Source of the DNA: Pseudomonas mangiferae
Lineage (GTDB): Bacteria > Pseudomonadota > Gammaproteobacteria > Pseudomonadales > Pseudomonadaceae
Assembly (NCBI RefSeq): GCF_007109405.1
Contig: NZ_VJOY01000009.1
Coordinates: 1-64,000, forward strand
DNA: 64,000 bases
Direction of reading: 5' to 3'
Shown: positions 59,270 through 64,000 of the stretch, piece by piece
Position numbering within the stretch: the first letter of the stretch is position 1
Layout of the letters: each line of letters begins with the position of its first letter
Program-made: the position numbers and the translations under genes
Notes under the pieces: model-generated
The model's database searches: none
Seen by the model: only the letters and a program-made list of their open reading frames with translations
Told to the model about the DNA's origin: nothing

Positions 59270-60915
59270 CCGCGTGCCCCGAGCCATTCCAGGAGTACGT
59301 TCTTCTGCACCTTGAGCGAGGCGCTGCGGGGGAAGCCGTCGAAGCACTCCACCCGTTCCGGCCAGCTGTAGCGGGCCACGCCCTTGGCTTCCAGGTACAG
59401 CCGCAGGTCGTCCAGGGACAACGGTGCGCCGTCGCGGGTGATGACGCAGGCGCAGGCGCGTTCCCCCAGGCGCTCGTCCGGCACCCCCACCACCGCCACG
59501 TGCTCGATGCGCGGGTGGCCGTAGAGCACCGCCTCCAGGTCCCCCGGTACGATGGTCACGCCGCCGCGGCGGATCATGTCCTTCTCCCGCGCCACGTAGT
59601 GCAGGGTGCCCTGGGCGCCCTGGCGGCCCAGGTCGCCGGTGCGAAAGAAGCCCTCGCGGTCGAGGGCCGCGGCGCTCAGGGCGTCGGCGCCGTAGTAGCC
59701 GAGGAAGCGGCTCGGGCCGCGCACCAGAATGTGCCCGACCTGCCCCGCCGGCACGGGCGCGCCGGCATCGTCCACCAGCCGCACCTCGGTACCGGGAAAG
59801 GGGTGCCCGTCGCTGCCCAGCAGCGCCTCGTCGTCGTCCCCGGGGGTGCAGCTGGCGAAGCCCAGGCACTCGGACATGCCGTAGGCCGGGAACGGATTGG
59901 GGCACAGCCGCTGGCGCACATCGAGTCGCCGGGAACGGCTGAGCCCGCCCATGGCGCAGCGCTGGAAGCAGCCGACGTCGGCGTCGGCCAGCAGCGGCGA
60001 GGCCAGTACGTCGTGGACGTGGGTCGGCATCAGCAGGCCGTAGGTCACCCGGTGGCGCTCGATCAGCCGCACCGCGTCGTCGCCGCTCCAGCTGCGCATC
60101 AGTACGCTGGTGAGCCCCAGCAGCGGCCCGGCCAGCAGGCCGAAGACGATGCTGCCGACGAAGCCGAACTGGGAGGCCACCAGGCTGACGTCGCCGGCGC
60201 CAACGCCGTGCATGCGGGCGCGTTGCTCGATGGCGTAGCGCACGGTGTTGGCGCTGTGCATCACGCCCTTGGGCGCGCCGGTGGTGCCGGAGGAGTACAC
60301 CAGCAGCGCCAGGGCGTCGGCATCCGTCGGCCGCGGTGGCAACGCGCCCTCCCCGCGCAGGCTCGACCAGGTCAGGCAACCGTCCTCGGCCGGGTAATCG
60401 TCGGCCACCACCACCTGGGCCCCGCAGGCGGCCAGCCGTACGCCCTCCAAGGCGGCGGCCACCTCGCGCTCGTCCCCCAGGGCCAGCACCAGCCGGGCCC
60501 GGGCGTTGCGGCAGATCACGCCCAGTTGCGCGGCGGAGAACATCGGCGGGACCGGCGCCATCACCGCGCCCAGGCAGGCGCAGGCGAGCAGCGCCAGGGT
60601 CGCCGGAATGCCGTTGCGGCCATGGATCAGCACCACGTCGCCGGGCTGCACGCCCTGTTGATGCAGCCCGACGGCCACGGCACGGGCCTCGTCCAGCAGG
60701 GCGTCGAAACCCAGGCTCCGTTCGCCGTCGATCAGGGCCGGCCGGCCACCCTGGCGCCGGGCCATGGCCTCCAGGGAGGCCCACAGGTCGTCGTCGCGCC
60801 AGTAGCCGTCGCGGTAATAGCGGCGCGACCGTTCCGCCGAATCGGGCGCCGTCGGCAACGGGCCGGCCGGCGACCGGCCGGGGTCATCCGGGGTCATCAG
60901 GTTCACGTCATGCAC
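59266..60915 (-). CDS. Acyl-CoA synthetase / AMP-dependent ligase
   Basis: A 549-residue ANL-superfamily enzyme that forms an acyl-adenylate and then the CoA thioester. It has the P-loop YSSGTTGAPKGV (207-218), AYGMSECLGF, RTGDLGRQ, and the C-terminal hinge and Lys region (YVAREKDMIRRGG, SASLKVQKN). Closest in character to aromatic- or 2,3-dihydroxybenzoate-type ligases, but the substrate cannot be read off. Part of a tight unit with the MBL gene (4-base overlap) and the CoA-transferase 60 bases upstream. Confidence 0.9.
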   Translation of the reverse strand: MHDVNLMTPDDPGRSPAGPLPTAPDSAERSRRYYRDGYWRDDDLWASLEAMARRQGGRPALIDGERSLGFDALLDEARAVAVGLHQQGVQPGDVVLIHGRNGIPATLALLACACLGAVMAPVPPMFSAAQLGVICRNARARLVLALGDEREVAAALEGVRLAACGAQVVVADDYPAEDGCLTWSSLRGEGALPPRPTDADALALLVYSSGTTGAPKGVMHSANTVRYAIEQRARMHGVGAGDVSLVASQFGFVGSIVFGLLAGPLLGLTSVLMRSWSGDDAVRLIERHRVTYGLLMPTHVHDVLASPLLADADVGCFQRCAMGGLSRSRRLDVRQRLCPNPFPAYGMSECLGFASCTPGDDDEALLGSDGHPFPGTEVRLVDDAGAPVPAGQVGHILVRGPSRFLGYYGADALSAAALDREGFFRTGDLGRQGAQGTLHYVAREKDMIRRGGVTIVPGDLEAVLYGHPRIEHVAVVGVPDERLGERACACVITRDGAPLSLDDLRLYLEAKGVARYSWPERVECFDGFPRSASLKVQKNVLLEWLGARG

Positions 60916-60975
60916 TCCAGGGAAGGGCGCTGCGCGTTCCCGGCGCCACGGGACGCCGGGGCCACTCGCAGGGGA

Positions 60976-62148
60976 TCAGGACACCACGGGCGCGGCCGGC
61001 TCGCGGACGATGCCGAACTCCGCCAGCACCTCGTCGGTGTGCTGGCCCAGCACCGGCGGCGGCTGGCACGGGCGGATGGCGGTCTCGGACAGGCGGATGG
61101 GGTTGTTGATCAGCTTGAAGCGGCCCGCCACCGGGTGGTCCACCTCCACCACCAGGTCGCGCTGCACGCGGGGGTCCTCGAACACCTCGGGGAAGGTCAG
61201 TACCGGCGAGAACATCACCCCGGCCGCCAGCAGCTTCTCGTTCCAGTAGGCCATGGGCTGCCGGGCGAACGCCGCGGCGACGCCGGCGTCGACCCGCTCG
61301 CGGTGTTCCAGGCGGCCGTTCTTGGTGGCCAGGCGCGGGTCGTCCAGCAGGTCCGGGGCGTCCAGGGCGGTGGCCAGGGCGCGCCAGAACTTGTCGGTGT
61401 GGGCGATGATCATGATGTGGCGGTCGTCCGCCGTGCGGTAGGTGTTGTAGGGGACGATCTGCCAGTGGGCGTTGCCGATCCGCCCGGGGGTCTCGCCGGT
61501 GGCGAAGTAGTAGGCGTCCCGCGGGATCATGCTGAAGATGGTGGCGTCCAGCATCGACAGGTCGACGCGCTGGCCGCGGCCAGTCTTGTTGCGCGCCTGC
61601 AGCGCCGCCAGCAGGCCGATGGTGGACAGCAGCGGGGTGATCAGGTCGGCGTAGGGCATGCCGGTCTTCAGCGGCCCGGTGCTCTCGTCGCCGGTGAGCT
61701 GCATGATGCCGGACATGGCCTGCACCACCGGGTCCATGCCCGGCCGGATCGCGTCGGGTCCGACCCGGCCGAAGGCCGAAGTGGAGCAGTAGATCATCCG
61801 CTCGTTGAGGGGCTGCAGGGTCTCGTAGTCGATGCCCAGCTTCTTCGCCACGCCGGGGCGGAAGTTCTCCACCACGATGTCCACCTGGGCCACCAGCCGG
61901 TGGGCGATGGCGCGGCCTTCCGGGGTGGTCAGGTCCAGCACCACGCTGCGCTTGTTGCGGTTGAGGGTCATGAAGTAGACGGCGTCGTCGCCGAGGAAGG
62001 TCTCGCCGGTCTTGCGCATGGTGTCGCCTTCCGGCGGCTCCACCTTGATCACGTCGGCGCCGAAGTCCGCCAGCAGCATGGTGCCGAACGGTCCGTTCAT
62101 CATCTGCGTGAAATCCAGGACCCGAAGGCCCTCCAGTGCTCCCGACAT
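60976..62148 (-). CDS. CaiB/BaiF-type (class III) CoA-transferase
   Basis: A 390-residue family III CoA-transferase: GLRVLDFTQMMNGPFGTMLL, ADVIKVEPPEGD, NRNKRSVVLDL, and the catalytic Asp (about residue 139) in GMDPVVQAMSG. These enzymes move CoA between carboxylic acids without free energy loss. Together with the adjacent ligase it points to acid activation in the pathway. AGGAG before MSGALEG fixes the start at 62148. An AACAACAA motif is 31 bases upstream. Confidence 0.92.
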   Translation of the reverse strand: MSGALEGLRVLDFTQMMNGPFGTMLLADFGADVIKVEPPEGDTMRKTGETFLGDDAVYFMTLNRNKRSVVLDLTTPEGRAIAHRLVAQVDIVVENFRPGVAKKLGIDYETLQPLNERMIYCSTSAFGRVGPDAIRPGMDPVVQAMSGIMQLTGDESTGPLKTGMPYADLITPLLSTIGLLAALQARNKTGRGQRVDLSMLDATIFSMIPRDAYYFATGETPGRIGNAHWQIVPYNTYRTADDRHIMIIAHTDKFWRALATALDAPDLLDDPRLATKNGRLEHRERVDAGVAAAFARQPMAYWNEKLLAAGVMFSPVLTFPEVFEDPRVQRDLVVEVDHPVAGRFKLINNPIRLSETAIRPCQPPPVLGQHTDEVLAEFGIVREPAAPVVS

Positions 62149-62178
62149 AGGTCTCTCCTGCAAAGGCTGAGCGCGTTC

Positions 62179-62186
62179 TTGTTGTT
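62179..62186 (-). promoter_or_regulatory. Hfq/Crc (CA) motif upstream of the CoA-transferase
   Basis: AACAACAA on the minus strand, 31-38 bases before the start, upstream of the AGGAG site. Confidence 0.45.
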
Positions 62187-62306
62187 GTATGGTCATCCGG
62201 GTATTCATTGGCCCATTGGATGAACCTTTGAAAAATAATCAGCGTTCGACGAGGCCTTGTCAACCGCTGGCGCAGCGAATGGCGAAGTGGGAAAGGGCGA
62301 AGAGGA

Positions 62307-63188
62307 TCAGCCGCGGCGCCGCGGCCGTACGCTCACCAGCCGCCGCAGGTCCAGCTCGCAGAGCCCGACCCCGGCCACGGTGAGCAGGCCGCCCACGGCC
62401 AGGTTCCAGGTCAGCGGCTCGTGCAGCAGCGGGATCGCCAGGAACACCGCGATCACCGGCGGCAGCAGGGCGAAGGGGACGATGCGGCTGACCGGATGCA
62501 GGTTGAGCAGGCTGTACCAGAGGGTGTACCCCACCACCCCGGCGGCCAGCACGATGTAGCTCACCGCGGCCCACCCGGCCGCATCCGCCTCGCGCACCGC
62601 CTGCCACTGGCCATGCTCCACCAGCAGCGAGACCGCCAGCAGTTGCGGCGCGGCGAACAGCGCCATCCAGCCGGTCAGCATCAGCGGGTCGAACGGCCCG
62701 AAGTGCTTGATCACGCCGTTGGCCACCGCCCAGCAGGCGGCGCCGATGACGATCAGGCCGATGCCCAGGGGGTCGCTGGCAGTGCCGGGCGCCCCGGCGA
62801 GCAGGGCCACGCCGGCGAAGGCCAGGGCGATCCCCGCCACCTGGCGCAGGCCGAGCCGCTCCTTGAACAGCAGCGTGGCCAGCAACGCGCTGAACGGTAC
62901 GCTGAGCTGGGACAGGATCGCGCCGGTGGCCGCCTCGACCCGGGACAGGCCGGTGAACATCGGCCCGAAGTGCAGGCCGCCAAGGGTGAAGGACACCGCC
63001 AGGATGCCCGGCAGCATGGCCCGCGTCGGCACCTTGACGAACGGCAGCATCAGCGCCGCCACGCAGGCGAAGCGCATCGCCGCCATGAAGATCGGCGGGA
63101 AGGCCTGGGTGGCCAGTTTCAGGGCGATGAAGTTACCGCCCCAGAGCACGGCGACCAGCAGGGCGAGCAGAACCGAACGGGCAGGCAT
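62307..63188 (-). CDS. EamA-family (DMT) transporter
   Basis: A 293-residue, ten-helix inner-membrane protein made of two EamA repeats (AVLWGGNFIALKLATQAFPPIFMAAMRF and the second from GIGLIVIGAACWAVANG). These drug/metabolite transporters usually export metabolites or amino acids. In this cluster it could move pathway intermediates or be unrelated. Start MPARSVLLA at 63188; the frame is open 17 codons upstream. Confidence 0.9.
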   Translation of the reverse strand: MPARSVLLALLVAVLWGGNFIALKLATQAFPPIFMAAMRFACVAALMLPFVKVPTRAMLPGILAVSFTLGGLHFGPMFTGLSRVEAATGAILSQLSVPFSALLATLLFKERLGLRQVAGIALAFAGVALLAGAPGTASDPLGIGLIVIGAACWAVANGVIKHFGPFDPLMLTGWMALFAAPQLLAVSLLVEHGQWQAVREADAAGWAAVSYIVLAAGVVGYTLWYSLLNLHPVSRIVPFALLPPVIAVFLAIPLLHEPLTWNLAVGGLLTVAGVGLCELDLRRLVSVRPRRRG

Positions 63189-63282
63189 GGGCGATCTCGC
63201 AGGCGGCGGGCCGCGACCCCTCGGCCCCGGCGGAACCACCGCCCGGCAGCCCGGGCGGTGGGTGGCGCGGTGGACGGCGCGG

Positions 63283-63999
63283 TCAGTCCGGCAGCGCGGC
63301 CGCCCGGTCGCTGTCGTGCCGGGCGAGGGCGGCGTCGGCGCTGGCCCGCTCGGCGAGGATCAGGTCGGCCATGCGCTCGGCGACCATCATGGTCGGGAAG
63401 TTGATGTTGCCGCTGGGCAGCGTCGGGAAGATCGACGCGTCCACCACCCGCAGACCGGACGTGCCCCGCACGCGGCCGGCGGCATCGGTCACCGCGCCCG
63501 GATCGTCGTCGGCGCCCATCCGGCAGGTGCAGCCGGGGTGCCAGACCCCCACGCAGGCGCCGCGGATGAAGGTCCGCAGCAGCTCTTCGTCGGCCAGCAC
63601 CGCCGCCAGGCTGGGGCCGCCGGCCACCAGCTCGCGCATCAGCAGACGGCGCAGGGGCGCCGGGCCGTCCAGCAGGCCGGCGAGGACCCGGGTCAGCACC
63701 CGGTTGCGCCGGCTGAGCATGCCCACCTGGCGCACCTTTTCGCTGTAGCTGGCGGGAAACGCCTCGCTGGTGACCGCCGCCATGGCCGCGCTGGCCTGCA
63801 ACGCGGCCATGCGGTGGAAGCCGTCCACCAGCCGGTCCAGGTCGCGGGGGTCCGACAGCAGGTTCAGCGCCACCGTCGGCGGCGTGCGCCAGTCAGTCGA
63901 GGCCAGGCGCACCTGGCCGCTGTCGGAATAGGGCTTGTTGACGTACATGAGCAGCGTACCCACCTGCTCGCCCACCGCGTGCCAGGAGGTCTTGGTGAC
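63283..63999 (-). CDS. GMC-family FAD oxidoreductase, C-terminal part
   Basis: The gene runs off the right edge; about 238 C-terminal residues are visible. The GMC C-domain shows GVWHPGCTCRMG with the catalytic His, VRGTSGLRVVDASIFPTLPS and GNINFPTMMVAERMADLIL. GMC enzymes oxidise alcohols such as choline or aromatic or aliphatic alcohols. An alcohol-oxidising step feeding an acid to the ligase/CoA-transferase genes would fit, but this is inference. Confidence 0.9.
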   Translation of the reverse strand, partial: VTKTSWHAVGEQVGTLLMYVNKPYSDSGQVRLASTDWRTPPTVALNLLSDPRDLDRLVDGFHRMAALQASAAMAAVTSEAFPASYSEKVRQVGMLSRRNRVLTRVLAGLLDGPAPLRRLLMRELVAGGPSLAAVLADEELLRTFIRGACVGVWHPGCTCRMGADDDPGAVTDAAGRVRGTSGLRVVDASIFPTLPSGNINFPTMMVAERMADLILAERASADAALARHDSDRAAALPD

Positions 64000-64000
64000 C

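Overview
The window is GC-rich chromosomal DNA from a Pseudomonas species, most like the P. aeruginosa group. The evidence is the pnp-rpsO-truB-rbfA-infB-nusA-rimP-tRNA(fMet)-tRNA(Leu)-secG-tpiA-glmM-folP-ftsH order, the carA-lysE-type gene-carB arrangement, the fur/omlA pair, the smpB-lldRPD-dld block and a tmRNA with tag ANDDNYALAA. Both ends are cut: a thiolase lacks its N-terminal part at the left edge and a GMC oxidoreductase lacks its N-terminal part at the right edge.

Layout. 1-5.5 kb: thiolase end, a methyltransferase, a DUF2845 protein, a rhomboid protease, two small stress-type proteins (CsbD, BON) and a zinc-ribbon/TPR membrane protein. 5.6-20.1 kb (minus strand): RNA and translation block, two tRNAs, secG, tpiA, glmM, folP, ftsH. 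20.2-36.6 kb: rlmE/yhbY divergent pair, greA-carB-lysE-carA, dapB, the grpE-dnaK-dnaJ chaperones, recN, fur/bamE, rnfH-ratA and smpB. Recognisable control sites include a sigma-32-type promoter for grpE and a LexA box on the recN promoter in the same intergenic region. 36.6-43.5 kb: lactate module (lldR, lldP, lldD, dld) with a perfect LldR-type operator. 44.3-47.7 kb: a membrane hybrid histidine kinase and the tmRNA gene.

47.7-51 kb is a decayed, partly low-GC accessory patch directly behind the tmRNA 3' end. It holds a HigA-like antitoxin fragment, a tyrosine-integrase pseudogene with its small companion gene, and the remains of a chromosomal integron: a truncated intI, one intact cassette-type ORF ending inside an attC-like site, and one cassette gene broken by a frameshift and stops. 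Most mobility genes are dead, so the patch reads as a relic.

51-64 kb: a second LysE exporter, a TonB-like lipoprotein and a small membrane protein. A minus-strand set follows: a blue-light (LOV) hybrid histidine kinase, an OprD-type porin, an FAH-family hydrolase, a gentisate-dioxygenase-like cupin, an MBL hydrolase, an acyl-CoA ligase, a CaiB-type CoA-transferase, an EamA exporter and a GMC oxidoreductase. This looks like uptake and degradation of an aromatic acid through CoA thioesters and gentisate-type ring cleavage. The exact substrate is not readable from sequence. Three genes of this set and lldP carry A-rich AAnAAnAA motifs near their starts, the known recognition motif for Hfq/Crc catabolite repression in Pseudomonas, suggesting a shared carbon-source hierarchy.
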